DNA of 39,694 bases from Muribaculaceae bacterium (GTDB lineage: Bacteria; Bacteroidota; Bacteroidia; Bacteroidales; Muribaculaceae). Below the pieces are notes generated by a model. The model was not told the DNA's origin. It did no database searches and worked only from the letters and a program-made list of their open reading frames with translations. Location of the stretch: NCBI GenBank assembly GCA_017559355.1, contig JAFYSL010000062.1, forward strand, positions 1-39,694. Direction: 5' to 3'. Position numbers and translations under genes: made by a program. Below, piece after piece: positions 7,007 to 15,149 of the stretch. The first letter of the stretch is position 1; every line of letters starts with the position of its first letter.

Positions 7007-8178
7007 AGGGAATTCAAATCAAGTCCTGACGGACTTTGGAAGATACGCAAGTCGAAATCATGCGCCACAGCAATAATGTGGTCAAAGATTTCGGCTTGTA
7101 TATTTTCATATTTAACCCATTCAGTAGTTGCAGTGAAGAAATACAATTCGACTGGCACTCCATGATTGGTTGACTGTAATTGTCGCACCATTTTGAGCAT
7201 CTCTTTATTCACTCCTGGGTGAGTAGCCAAATATTGCTCAATATAATGGCGATAAAGATGAAGATTTACGACCTTATTTACTGGAGGAATAAAGTTTTGG
7301 CACCACTCTTGTTGCAAATATTTTTGCATCTCTTCATCAGTAACGAAACGCACCGAGTTGAGGTCGATATTAACCGAACGCTTGACTCGTCGACCTCCGC
7401 TTAACTGCATACCACGCCAGTTTTGGAAAGATTCGCTCACAAGAGAATAAGGTGGCACAGTGACAATAGTCATATCCCAATTACGCACCTTTACGGTAGT
7501 GAGCGACACATCTTCAACCGTACCATTTACTCCATGCTTTGGAGCCTCAATCCAGTCTCCAGGTTTCAACATATCATTGACCGAAAGTTGCACTCCAGCA
7601 ACAAGACCTACTATGGTATCCTTAAATATCAGCATTAACACGGCCGCTGAAGCTCCTAGTCCTGATAGTATTATTACTGGGTTTTTATTGATGAGTATTG
7701 AAACTATTATAATAAGTCCCACACATATTGCAATAATCTTGAGCATCTGCATAAGACCTTTTAGAGAATGTCCATCAAATGATTGTGTTTGACGCGATGC
7801 TAAGTATATCGACGAGAACAATACCACAACTGCTCTTACAGCCATCATCACCACATAAATGAGCACAATCTTCTCTCCAGCGACCTCAATTGCTGGGAAA
7901 TCACTCATTAATACTGGAATTAACATATACACCAACACAGGTGGTACAAGATGACACACACTGGACAATAATCGGTCATTAAAGAGGGCATCGTCCCATG
8001 TCACTGTGGTGCGTTCTACAATGCGACGCACTGCCTCATTCACAATTTTATGAATAATGAAGTAAGACACAATTGCGACTAATGCTAGCACCAATATCCC
8101 CACACTGAGCGCCAATACATTTACATACCCTGCCGATACCCCCATAGCAAGGAGCATATTTGTTATCTCTTGGTTCAT
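7003..8178 (-). CDS. MscS-family mechanosensitive ion channel (YbdG-like)
   Basis: 391 residues. Several N-terminal transmembrane helices (around residues 18-45, 75-95, 100-125, 145-165) precede the pore-lining helix rich in Gly/Ala (VIILSGLGASAAVLMLIFKDTIVGLVAG), followed by the beta domain signature (QLSVNDMLKPGDWI, then GTVEDVSLTTVKVRNWD and TVPPYSLVSESFQNW). The C-terminal cytoplasmic domain is longer than in E. coli MscS and matches the miniconductance/YbdG branch. Role: tension-gated release of solutes in the inner membrane under hypo-osmotic shock. It converges on the capsid-like cluster with overlapping stops and is divergent from pdxA across a 252-base AT-rich gap. Confidence 0.92.
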   Translation of the reverse strand: MNQEITNMLLAMGVSAGYVNVLALSVGILVLALVAIVSYFIIHKIVNEAVRRIVERTTVTWDDALFNDRLLSSVCHLVPPVLVYMLIPVLMSDFPAIEVAGEKIVLIYVVMMAVRAVVVLFSSIYLASRQTQSFDGHSLKGLMQMLKIIAICVGLIIIVSILINKNPVIILSGLGASAAVLMLIFKDTIVGLVAGVQLSVNDMLKPGDWIEAPKHGVNGTVEDVSLTTVKVRNWDMTIVTVPPYSLVSESFQNWRGMQLSGGRRVKRSVNIDLNSVRFVTDEEMQKYLQQEWCQNFIPPVNKVVNLHLYRHYIEQYLATHPGVNKEMLKMVRQLQSTNHGVPVELYFFTATTEWVKYENIQAEIFDHIIAVAHDFDLRIFQSPSGLDLNSL

Positions 8179-8430
8179 TTCTATTATCTTACATATTTAT
8201 TATTAGTGTAAAATTAGACATAACTCTTTTCTCAAACAAATCTTTATTGATATTTTCGCCATATCTACAAAAAATTACAAATTATTTGTAGAAATAAATT
8301 TTTATTGTTAACCTATTTTTGAATAATTATAAGTATCTTTACCGATTGTAAAGTTACAAATTAAGGCCTCTTTATTGAGAATAGAGATTCCGTTTTGAGG
8401 TTTTTATCTAATTATCATATAATTATACAA

Positions 8431-9534
8431 ATGAAAGAAAATAGAAAAATAAGAGTGGGTATCACCCATGGCGACATAAATGGCATAGGTTATGAGGTAA
8501 TCCTCAAAGCACTTGAGGACTCTCGTATGCTTGAAATATGTACACCTATCATCTATGGTTCGGCAAAAATTGCCGCTTACTATCGTAAACAACTCAACAT
8601 TCCTCAGTTTGCTATGAGCCAAGTGGCAAAAGCTTCAGAGGCTCGCGATGGAGCTTGTAGCATCATCAATGTTGTGGGCGAAGATACTGCTATCGAACCA
8701 GGAAAATCAACACCGGTAGCAGGAAAAGCAGCATTTGTTGCTCTTGAGCAAGCTACTCTCGACTTGCGTAACGGCGATATTGATGCTCTCGTTACAGCTC
8801 CTATCAACAAGAACAATATTCAAAGCGACACATTCACTTTCCCTGGCCACACAGAGTATCTTGAAGCATCAATCGGCGATGGCAACAAAGCATTGATGAT
8901 TCTTTGCAACGAAAATGTGAGAGTGGCGTTAGTAACTACACATCTTCCACTTGCTCAAATTCCAAGTGCAATCACCAAAGAGGCTATCGTAGAGAAACTT
9001 GTAGCGTTTAACAATTCACTCAAAAACGACTTTGGTATCGACCTTCCACGCATCGCAGTGTTGTCGCTCAATCCCCACGCTGGCGAAAATGGGCTTCTCG
9101 GTAAGGAAGAACAAGAAATCATTACTCCTGCAATTGTTGAAGGTCGCGATCGCAAAATACAATGCTATGGTCCTTATGCTGCCGATGGTTTGTTTGGTAG
9201 TGGATTGTATTCAAAATTTGATGGTATCTTGGCAATGTATCACGACCAAGGTCTCGCTCCATTCAAAACAATCGCAATGGAAACGGGCGTGAACTATACT
9301 GCTGGATTGCAATATGTGCGCACATCGCCCGATCACGGCACTGGCTACGACATTGCAGGCAAAGGTGTTGCATCAGAAGAGTCTATGCGTCAAGCGATTT
9401 ATCATGCTATTGATGTGGTGCGCTGTCGTCGCAACGAAGCATTCATTCGCCGTCACCCTCTTCGCAAACAATATTTCGATCGAGGCAAGGACAACGTGGT
9501 GCTCGACCTCACAAAAGATGAACACGAAGATTAA
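8431..9534 (+). CDS. pdxA: 4-hydroxythreonine-4-phosphate dehydrogenase
   Basis: 367 residues from the ATG at 8431; the in-frame TTG at 8395 is rejected because it adds an unconserved leader. PdxA oxidises 4-phosphohydroxy-L-threonine with NAD in the DXP-dependent pyridoxal-phosphate pathway, in the cytoplasm. Motifs seen: GITHGDINGIGYEV at the N-terminus, TAPINKNN, the three metal-binding histidine contexts FPGHTEY, LNPHAGENG and YHDQGLAPFK, and the C-terminal RTSPDHGTGYDIAG. Length is typical. It is the first gene of a same-strand run (gtrA-like, nucleotidyltransferase, ATP-grasp and so on) with short gaps, but its function is unrelated to inositol lipids. Confidence 0.97.
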   Translation: MKENRKIRVGITHGDINGIGYEVILKALEDSRMLEICTPIIYGSAKIAAYYRKQLNIPQFAMSQVAKASEARDGACSIINVVGEDTAIEPGKSTPVAGKAAFVALEQATLDLRNGDIDALVTAPINKNNIQSDTFTFPGHTEYLEASIGDGNKALMILCNENVRVALVTTHLPLAQIPSAITKEAIVEKLVAFNNSLKNDFGIDLPRIAVLSLNPHAGENGLLGKEEQEIITPAIVEGRDRKIQCYGPYAADGLFGSGLYSKFDGILAMYHDQGLAPFKTIAMETGVNYTAGLQYVRTSPDHGTGYDIAGKGVASEESMRQAIYHAIDVVRCRRNEAFIRRHPLRKQYFDRGKDNVVLDLTKDEHED

Positions 9535-9553
9535 TAATTTAATTCTCACATAA

Positions 9554-10057
9554 GTGAAATTCAGAAGGATTTTACCACCGCAATTCAAGTCGCGCGAGGA
9601 GTTTAACATATTCCTTAAAGCAATGACCACGTCTCAAATAGGGGCGTGGGTTGACTTTACGGTGAGTTTAATCCTCTTTCAATTCACTCCACTTGGCGAA
9701 GTATATTCCAAAGCGATTGGGACTACCTCGGGAGGGTTTACAAATTGCACGCTCAACTATCGTTGGACATTCAAAGGGAACGATGTTAAAAAACGTATGG
9801 TTTTTGTCAAATACGTTTTGGTGTGGATAGGTAGCTTGTGTCTTAATACCTACGGAACGGCAATCACCTATCATCTGTTTTCATCGTGGCAATGGCTCAT
9901 CGATATGGGTTTTAAGAGCGCAGGATTCTTTATGGCAGCCCAATTAATTGTTTCGGGGGTTGTTTCGATAGTTTGGAACATAACGCTACAACGCTATTTT
10001 GTGTTTCAAGATGTTGACATAAAAGGATTCCTACAATCGCCATACAAGAGAAAATAA
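9554..10057 (+). CDS. GtrA-family membrane protein (flippase-like)
   Basis: 167 residues with a GTG start 19 bases after pdxA; the next in-frame ATG would remove ~23 residues before the first membrane helix. Four predicted transmembrane helices: about residues 25-45, 50-65, 85-110 and 125-150. The GtrA signature NYRWTFKG follows the second helix and ends with the typical RYFVFQ. GtrA-like proteins are thought to move lipid-linked sugars or alter glycan/lipid head groups across the inner membrane. Next to a probable inositol-lipid pathway, a role in moving an inositol or glycosyl lipid is plausible but inferred. Confidence 0.88.
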   Translation: MKFRRILPPQFKSREEFNIFLKAMTTSQIGAWVDFTVSLILFQFTPLGEVYSKAIGTTSGGFTNCTLNYRWTFKGNDVKKRMVFVKYVLVWIGSLCLNTYGTAITYHLFSSWQWLIDMGFKSAGFFMAAQLIVSGVVSIVWNITLQRYFVFQDVDIKGFLQSPYKRK

Positions 10058-10081
10058 AACTATTAAAATCATATTCACTCC

Positions 10082-10789
10082 ATGAATTATGCTATAATTG
10101 CCGCTGGCGAGGGTTCACGATTAGTTCAAGAGGGGATTGCACTCCCCAAACCACTTGTAAATCTCAACGGCACCCCCATGATTAAGCGACTTATCGACAT
10201 CTTCATGCGATGCAATGCCACCTCGTTGAGCATCATCGTAAACGAGGAGATGCATCAAGTGCGCGAATATCTTGAGAGTCTTGACATTCCCGTGCCATTT
10301 CGCTTGATTGTGAAATCTACACCCAGTTCGATGCATAGTTTTTACGAAGTGAGTCGACACTTTGAAGATGGTAAATTCTGCCTCACAACGGTCGACACGA
10401 TCTTCCACGAAGATGAATTCAAAAAATATATTGAAGCGTTTGAAAATGACACTACTGGTGCCGATGGATATATGGCAGTAACATCATTTATTGATGATGA
10501 AAAACCTCTTTATATCGACACCGATAGTGACCTCAACATTACAGCATTCAAAGATGCCCCTTGGGATGGAGTGAAATTCATTTCGGGAGGAATATATGCG
10601 TTAACGACTCCCACATTGCGTGTACTCGAAGAGTGTATGGCAAATGGTGTGTCGCGTATGCGCAACTATCAACGAGCATTGGTAGATGCTGGATTGACTC
10701 TCAAAGCATTTCCATTTGAAAAAATAGTTGATGTAGACCATGCTGGCGATATTGCCACTGCCGAAGCATTTGTCGCATCACGCCAATAA
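10082..10789 (+). CDS. Sugar/inositol-phosphate nucleotidyltransferase (NTP_transferase family)
   Basis: 235 residues. The N-terminal nucleotide-binding signature AAGEGSRL (residues 7-14) and PKPL (22-25) with NGTPMI belong to the NTP_transferase fold that makes NDP-sugars or CDP-alcohols. A metal-site region occurs at CLTTVDTIFHED, and the C-terminus has VDVDHAGDIATAE. Bacteroidetes inositol-lipid clusters contain such an enzyme, so a CTP:inositol-1-phosphate cytidylyltransferase-like role is the favoured guess. Substrate cannot be read from the sequence. It lies 17 bases before the ATP-grasp gene. Confidence 0.85.
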   Translation: MNYAIIAAGEGSRLVQEGIALPKPLVNLNGTPMIKRLIDIFMRCNATSLSIIVNEEMHQVREYLESLDIPVPFRLIVKSTPSSMHSFYEVSRHFEDGKFCLTTVDTIFHEDEFKKYIEAFENDTTGADGYMAVTSFIDDEKPLYIDTDSDLNITAFKDAPWDGVKFISGGIYALTTPTLRVLEECMANGVSRMRNYQRALVDAGLTLKAFPFEKIVDVDHAGDIATAEAFVASRQ

Positions 10790-10806
10790 ATCTAATTTAT
10801 AAAGCG

Positions 10807-11670
10807 ATGGCTGAAATCACGATTGCCGGCGTAATGAGAGCCGGAGCATATTCGCCCAACCACATAGGTAACGACACGGCAATATTCAATGCCGTAGCCG
10901 AGCATCTTCGAAAACGAGGGTGTATCGTTAATGTGTATAGTGAGGAGCAACTCATCGCAGGGAATGTTACCGAAGACATTATCATAAACATGTGTCGTGA
11001 GCAGAAATCAATTGGCCTACTTCAACAGATGGAGGACGCTGGCAAAATCGTAGTCAACTCGGGATATGGCATCGAAAACTGCACTCGCGAACGCATGACT
11101 CGCATTCTCATGGGAAGTAATATTCCACAACCCGAGAGCCTTATGGTCAACACCAATGAAATGGTGATTGACTCACTCGAAAAGGGTGGATTTACACAAT
11201 GTTGGATTAAACGAGGCGATTTCCATGCCATACATAAAGAAGATGTGACTTTTGTGCGACATCCTCAAGAGGCACAAGGATTATTGCACGAATATTTCCT
11301 TCATGGCATCACAAGAGCAGTAATCAATAAGCATTTAGTGGGTGACTTAGTTAAATTCTATGGTGTAAAAGACACTCCTTTCTTCCATTGGTTCTATCCT
11401 TATGATTTAGGACATAGCAAATATGGGCATGAAGAGATTAACGGCAAATCGCAAGGGATTGAATTTGATATAGAGCAGTTGAAGCAGATATGTCAAGATG
11501 CTGCTGATGCACTTGATGTGAAAGTTTATGGTGGCGACTGCATCATTTCGCCCGAAGGTGATATCTATATCATAGATTTCAACGATTGGCCTAGTTTTGC
11601 GCCATGTCGCGATGAAGCAGCACCCCACATTGCCAAATGCATATTAAATCATATCAATAATTGCAAATAA
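10807..11670 (+). CDS. ATP-grasp family enzyme in inositol-lipid cluster
   Basis: 287 residues. The C-terminal ATP-grasp metal site is clear: YGGDCIISPEGDIYIIDFND at about residues 241-260 followed by WPSF, where D257 and N259 would bind Mg-ATP. Upstream features are ENCTRERMTRIL (entry to the central domain) and CWIKRGDFHA (the nucleotide-binding Lys). ATP-grasp enzymes are ligases or, as with inositol-tris/tetrakisphosphate 5/6-kinases, kinases. The gene is followed one base later by the CDP-alcohol phosphatidyltransferase, so the pair is probably translationally linked. A head-group-modifying role (kinase or amino-acid ligase on inositol or its phosphate/lipid) is inferred; other substrates remain possible. 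Confidence 0.85.
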   Translation: MAEITIAGVMRAGAYSPNHIGNDTAIFNAVAEHLRKRGCIVNVYSEEQLIAGNVTEDIIINMCREQKSIGLLQQMEDAGKIVVNSGYGIENCTRERMTRILMGSNIPQPESLMVNTNEMVIDSLEKGGFTQCWIKRGDFHAIHKEDVTFVRHPQEAQGLLHEYFLHGITRAVINKHLVGDLVKFYGVKDTPFFHWFYPYDLGHSKYGHEEINGKSQGIEFDIEQLKQICQDAADALDVKVYGGDCIISPEGDIYIIDFNDWPSFAPCRDEAAPHIAKCILNHINNCK

Positions 11671-11671
11671 T

Positions 11672-12619
11672 ATGAATCAAAATAACAACACTACTAACTC
11701 AAGTTATCGCGACACATTGAAGTCGATGGATACCGAAGAAACTTTCGACCTTTGGTTTTATCGTCCCATAGGATATGCGTGGGCTTGCTTGGCAAAACGT
11801 CTTGGCATCACCCCCAATGCCATCACTATCGCTTCAATATTTCTCGGCGTGGGAGGTGGAATATTATTCTATTACAACGACCTGTGGATTAACATCATCG
11901 GAATGCTATTGCTTGTGTGGGCCAACTCGTTTGACAGCGCCGACGGCCAGCTCGCCCGAATGACAAAACAATACTCTCGCATAGGGCGCATCCTCGACGG
12001 AGTGAGTGGCGACCTATGGTTTATTGCAATATATTTTGCTATATGCTTCCGCACCAATGCCAATTCCGATTTTTTTAGCGCCACTCCATGGCTAATATGG
12101 ACTATTGCTATCATTGCCGGGATATTCCATGCTCAACAAGCTGCTACTTCCGACTATTATCGCAATTTCCACCTCTACTTTCTTAAAGGCGAGGAGGGGA
12201 GCGAGCTTGACAGTTCGGCACAAATCAAAGAAAAACTCGCACAACTCTCGTGGTCGAAAAATTTCTTTCAAAAACTCATTCTTACTTTTTATGCCAACTA
12301 CACCAAAAGTCAAGAACGGATTACCCCTTCAATGCAACGACTACGCCGTGCCATAGCGCAACGTTGGAATGGTGGAATGCCCTCTCAAGAGTTTCGCAAG
12401 GCATTTCGTGCTAAGTCGCTCCCGATGATGAAATATACCAATATGTTAACATTCAATACTCGCACATTTGCGCTCTTTGTATCTCTATTCATCGGCATGC
12501 CTTGGTTATATTTCGCATTTGAGTTGACCATGCTCAACATCATGTTGATATATATGGTCTGTTGCCATGAGCGTTTCTGTCGTCGTTTCACTAAAGAGAT
12601 TGAAGATGGGAAATATTAA
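11672..12619 (+). CDS. CDP-alcohol phosphatidyltransferase (probable phosphatidylinositol-phosphate synthase)
   Basis: 315 residues. The CDP-alcohol phosphotransferase motif is present: DSADGQLAR followed by eight residues, then G-RIL-D and a later D (LDGVSGD). Transmembrane helices lie around residues 50-70, 73-90, 115-135, 140-160, 265-285 and 288-305. Unlike the canonical D-x3-D ending, the last aspartate is at x4. There is also a charged ~75-residue insert between membrane segments (residues ~170-245). In gut Bacteroidetes an enzyme of this class joins inositol-1-phosphate to CDP-diacylglycerol; here the downstream HAD phosphatase and MIPS support that. The next gene overlaps its end by 14 bases. 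Confidence 0.88.
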   Translation: MNQNNNTTNSSYRDTLKSMDTEETFDLWFYRPIGYAWACLAKRLGITPNAITIASIFLGVGGGILFYYNDLWINIIGMLLLVWANSFDSADGQLARMTKQYSRIGRILDGVSGDLWFIAIYFAICFRTNANSDFFSATPWLIWTIAIIAGIFHAQQAATSDYYRNFHLYFLKGEEGSELDSSAQIKEKLAQLSWSKNFFQKLILTFYANYTKSQERITPSMQRLRRAIAQRWNGGMPSQEFRKAFRAKSLPMMKYTNMLTFNTRTFALFVSLFIGMPWLYFAFELTMLNIMLIYMVCCHERFCRRFTKEIEDGKY

Positions 12620-13310
12620 AGGTATAATATTTGATTATGGTGGCACTATCGACAGTCGCGGTGTGCATTGGAGCGAAATAATTTGGGAGGGATACCAAGA
12701 GGCTCAAATAGATGTAACCAAAGAGCAATTTCGTGAGTGCTATGTCTATGCCGAACGTGAATTGGCACGCACTCCACACATCCTACCTCATCATAATTTC
12801 TACGACATATTGCTCATTAAAATGCGCATTGAACTCGGTTATCTCGCCGAGCAGAATCTCATCAACGCATCAATTATTGAAGAAAAAGCTCTTGCCGTGG
12901 CTAAATATTGTTACGAATCGGCTCGAGATTGCGTTGAATCGGCTCGCCCAACGATTGAAACACTATACGAAAAGTATCCGTTGGTGCTTGTGTCTAATTT
13001 CTATGGAAATGTGGAAAGCGTGCTTGCCGACTTTAACCTACGCCACTATTTTAAGGAGATTGTGGAATCGGCTGTGGTGGGGATACGCAAACCCGATCCT
13101 CGCATCTTTATGCTTGGAGTTGACGCTCTTGGACTCAACCCTGAGGAGGTGCTTGTAATTGGCGATAGTTACAAAAAAGACATCGTGCCAGCCGAGACAA
13201 TTGGGTGTAAAGTAGCATGGATTAAAGGGAAAGGGTGGACAGCCGACGAAGATGCCGTAACTCACCCATGCATCATCTCTAAATTAGAAGAGGTACTCTC
13301 TGTTTTCTGA
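12606..13310 (+). CDS. HAD-superfamily hydrolase (probable phosphatidylinositol-phosphate phosphatase)
   Basis: 234 residues from the ATG at 12606, which lies inside the 3' end of the phosphatidyltransferase gene. HAD motifs: I, IIFDYGGTID (residues ~7-16, nucleophile Asp); II, LVLVSNFYGN; III, VGIRKPDPRIF (Lys); IV, VIGDSYKKDI. The residue two after the nucleophile is Gly rather than the usual general-acid Asp (DxD), a variant seen in some subfamily IA members. In an inositol-lipid pathway a phosphatase is needed to convert phosphatidylinositol-phosphate to phosphatidylinositol; this gene is the candidate. Soluble, with no signal peptide. Confidence 0.87.
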   Translation: MGNIKGIIFDYGGTIDSRGVHWSEIIWEGYQEAQIDVTKEQFRECYVYAERELARTPHILPHHNFYDILLIKMRIELGYLAEQNLINASIIEEKALAVAKYCYESARDCVESARPTIETLYEKYPLVLVSNFYGNVESVLADFNLRHYFKEIVESAVVGIRKPDPRIFMLGVDALGLNPEEVLVIGDSYKKDIVPAETIGCKVAWIKGKGWTADEDAVTHPCIISKLEEVLSVF

Positions 13311-13375
13311 CAGAATGAAACATAAAATTTAAGACAAAAGACATATTTTGTCATTTTGCTTTTTAGGTCATTCTG
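13311..13375 (+). repeat. Nested inverted repeat after HAD gene
   Basis: Outer arms CAGAATGA (13311-13318) and TCATTCTG (13368-13375) are perfectly complementary. An inner 7-bp pair GACAAAA (13333-13339) and TTTTGTC (13346-13352) forms a second hairpin. It may terminate or process the upstream transcript; no long T-run follows. Confidence 0.6.
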
Positions 13376-13405
13376 CCCTTAAAATCGGATACGGCCATGT
13401 TATAT

Positions 13406-13440
13406 CTCTACATTCTCTTCTCTTTCATTTCTCCTTTTAT
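13406..13440. repeat. Polypyrimidine intergenic tract
   Basis: C/T-rich run beginning CTACATTCTCTTCTCTTTC, similar to the run at 15112-15130 (CTACATTCTCCTCTTTCC). Member of the dispersed repeat family. Confidence 0.5.
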
Positions 13441-13542
13441 GCTCCATTATTGTCACTTTCAGTCTATTTTAACACCCATTTGCAGAAAAAAGTAAGTTTT
13501 TGGGTTAAAAAATTTCGCGTCTCAAAAACTATATGTAATTTT

Positions 13543-13571
13543 AGGTGTTATTTCAGCAAGACACCTCTTGC
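13543..13571 (+). promoter_or_regulatory. Two mutually exclusive leader hairpins before inositol synthase
   Basis: AGGTGT (13543-13548) can pair with ACACCT (13561-13566), or GCAAGA (13556-13561) can pair with TCTTGC (13566-13571). The arms overlap, so only one can form. They lie 46 bases before the start codon. This is a possible conformational switch; it may also be chance in a short sequence. Confidence 0.35.
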
Positions 13572-13616
13572 GATGATTAAAATTGAATAATAATAACTTA
13601 TTTTTATATAAAAGAA

Positions 13617-14921
13617 ATGAATAGTAATGTTAAAGCAGCCGACGGCAAACTTGGTGTTTTAGTTGTAGGTCTTGGTGCAGTTACCACCACATTCATGACT
13701 GGTGTTTTGATGGCTCGTAAAGGTCTCGCAAAACCAGTTGGAGCAATGACTCAATACGACAAAATTCGTGTAGGCAAAGGTGCTAACAAGAAATATCTCA
13801 AATATGATGAAATCGTGCCTATGGCAAAACTCGACGACATCGTGTTTGGTGCATGGGACGTATACCCCGAGAATGCCTTTGAATCAGCGATGAACTGCCA
13901 AGTTCTCAAAGAGAAAGATATCCTTCCAGTGAAGGAGGAACTCGAACAAATCGTTCCTATGAAGGCAGCGTTTGACAAAAACTATGCAAAACGTCTCGAC
14001 GGCGACAATGTAAAAACTTGTACCGACCGTTGGGATATGACAAATCAACTTCGTGAAGATATTCGCAACTTCAAAAAAGCAACAGGAGTGAATCGTGTAG
14101 TGGTCCTTTGGTCGGCATCAACCGAGGTGTATGTGCCTGTAAACGAAGAAGTACACTACTCTCTCGCAACACTCGAAGCCGCAATGAAAGCCAATGATGT
14201 AGATAACATCGCTCCATCAATGTGTTATGCTTATGCCGCATTGGCCGAAGGTGCTCCTTTCATCATGGGTGCACCTAACACTACTGTCGATATCCCTGCG
14301 ATGTGGGAAATGGCTGAAAAAACTAAATTGCCTATCGCTGGTAAGGACTTCAAAACTGGTCAAACTCTCGTCAAATCTGGTTTTGCTCCTATCATTGGCA
14401 CTCGTTGTCTTGGCCTTGCAGGTTGGTTCTCTACCAACATTCTTGGCAACCGCGACGGTCTTGTGCTTGACGAACCAGCCAACTTTCGCACTAAAGAGGT
14501 GTCAAAACTCTCTACTCTCGAGTCTATCCTCGTACCCGAAGAGCAACCTGACCTCTATACCAACTACTACCACAAGGTGCGTATCAACTATTACCCACCT
14601 CGTAACGACAACAAAGAGGGTTGGGATAACATCGACATCTTTGGTTGGATGGGTTATCCAATGCAAATCAAGATTGACTTCCTTTGTCGCGACTCTATCC
14701 TTGCAGCACCATTGTGTCTCGACCTCGTATTATTGAGCGACTTAGCTGCACGCGCTGGCCGTTGGGGAACTCAACGTTTCTTGAGTTTCTTCCTCAAGAG
14801 TCCTATGCACGACTATACCAAAGGGGAAGTGCCAGTAAATCACCTCTTCCAACAATATGCTATCCTCAAAAATGCTATTCGCGAAATGGGTGGCTATGAA
14901 CCCGACCAAGAACTCGACTAA
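13617..14921 (+). CDS. myo-Inositol-1-phosphate synthase
   Basis: 434 residues. Converts glucose-6-phosphate to inositol-1-phosphate with NAD in the cytoplasm, the committed step to inositol lipids. Features: NAD-binding glycine motif VVGLGAVTTT (residues ~16-25), conserved central block NVDNIAPSM-like DVDNIAPSMCYAYA, then GKDFKTGQTLVKSGFAP, GNRDGLVL and the C-terminal KIDFLCRDSILAAPLCLDL. Length is at the shorter, bacterial/archaeal end of the family. It sits 306 bases after the HAD gene with possible leader structure. Co-occurrence with a CDP-alcohol phosphotransferase and phosphatase matches the inositol-lipid clusters known from gut Bacteroidetes. Confidence 0.95.
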   Translation: MNSNVKAADGKLGVLVVGLGAVTTTFMTGVLMARKGLAKPVGAMTQYDKIRVGKGANKKYLKYDEIVPMAKLDDIVFGAWDVYPENAFESAMNCQVLKEKDILPVKEELEQIVPMKAAFDKNYAKRLDGDNVKTCTDRWDMTNQLREDIRNFKKATGVNRVVVLWSASTEVYVPVNEEVHYSLATLEAAMKANDVDNIAPSMCYAYAALAEGAPFIMGAPNTTVDIPAMWEMAEKTKLPIAGKDFKTGQTLVKSGFAPIIGTRCLGLAGWFSTNILGNRDGLVLDEPANFRTKEVSKLSTLESILVPEEQPDLYTNYYHKVRINYYPPRNDNKEGWDNIDIFGWMGYPMQIKIDFLCRDSILAAPLCLDLVLLSDLAARAGRWGTQRFLSFFLKSPMHDYTKGEVPVNHLFQQYAILKNAIREMGGYEPDQELD

Positions 14922-14946
14922 TACGTCAATATATAACGGAAAACAG

Positions 14947-14974
14947 AGAGAGGGAAGAGAAATCTTTCCTCTCT
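14947..14974 (+). terminator. Hairpin after inositol synthase gene
   Basis: 12-bp stem AGAGAGGGAAGA / TCTTTCCTCTCT with one G-T pair, closed by a GAAA tetraloop and followed by TGTATTATTA. It is made from the purine/pyrimidine repeat family. Probable terminator, with a weak U-tract. Confidence 0.6.
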
Positions 14975-15030
14975 TGTATTATTAGGACAGAATAGCAGAA
15001 ACTATGTTTTTACGTTATGACAATAAGAAA

Positions 15031-15059
15031 CCCCACAAAATGCAAATGCAATTGTGGGG
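15031..15059 (-). terminator. Hairpin downstream of second BspA gene
   Basis: Perfect 8-bp stem CCCCACAA / TTGTGGGG with a 13-base loop. On the minus strand it is followed by TTTCTTATTG, about 90 bases after the BspA stop. It may also stop plus-strand readthrough. Confidence 0.65.
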
Positions 15060-15103
15060 CTTGTGTTTAATAGCGATTTCAGAGAATGAAGAAGATTTAA
15101 ATC

Positions 15104-15149
15104 TGTCCTCTCTACATTCTCCTCTTTCCTTTTTCATCTCTCTTTTTTA
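15104..15149 (-). repeat. Polypurine repeat at 3' end of second BspA gene
   Basis: On the minus strand this purine tract follows the stop codon and matches the DNA after the first BspA gene's stop almost base for base over ~45 bases (including GAGAGATGAAAAAGGAAAG), with a two-base length difference just after the stop. Confidence 0.75.

Larger units (their letters stand above)
13311..13616. other. 306-bp region between HAD and inositol synthase genes
   Basis: No open frame of note. Contains a nested inverted repeat directly after the HAD stop (13311-13375), a polypyrimidine tract (13406-13440) and a leader with two alternative hairpins (13543-13571) shortly before the inositol synthase start. 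This suggests that the synthase gene is controlled separately from the rest of the pathway. Confidence 0.6.

Noticed and set aside
8334-8341. TATCTTTA as a promoter for pdxA
   Set aside because: It lacks the final G of TAnnTTTG and has no TTTG at the right spacing; too weak to list.
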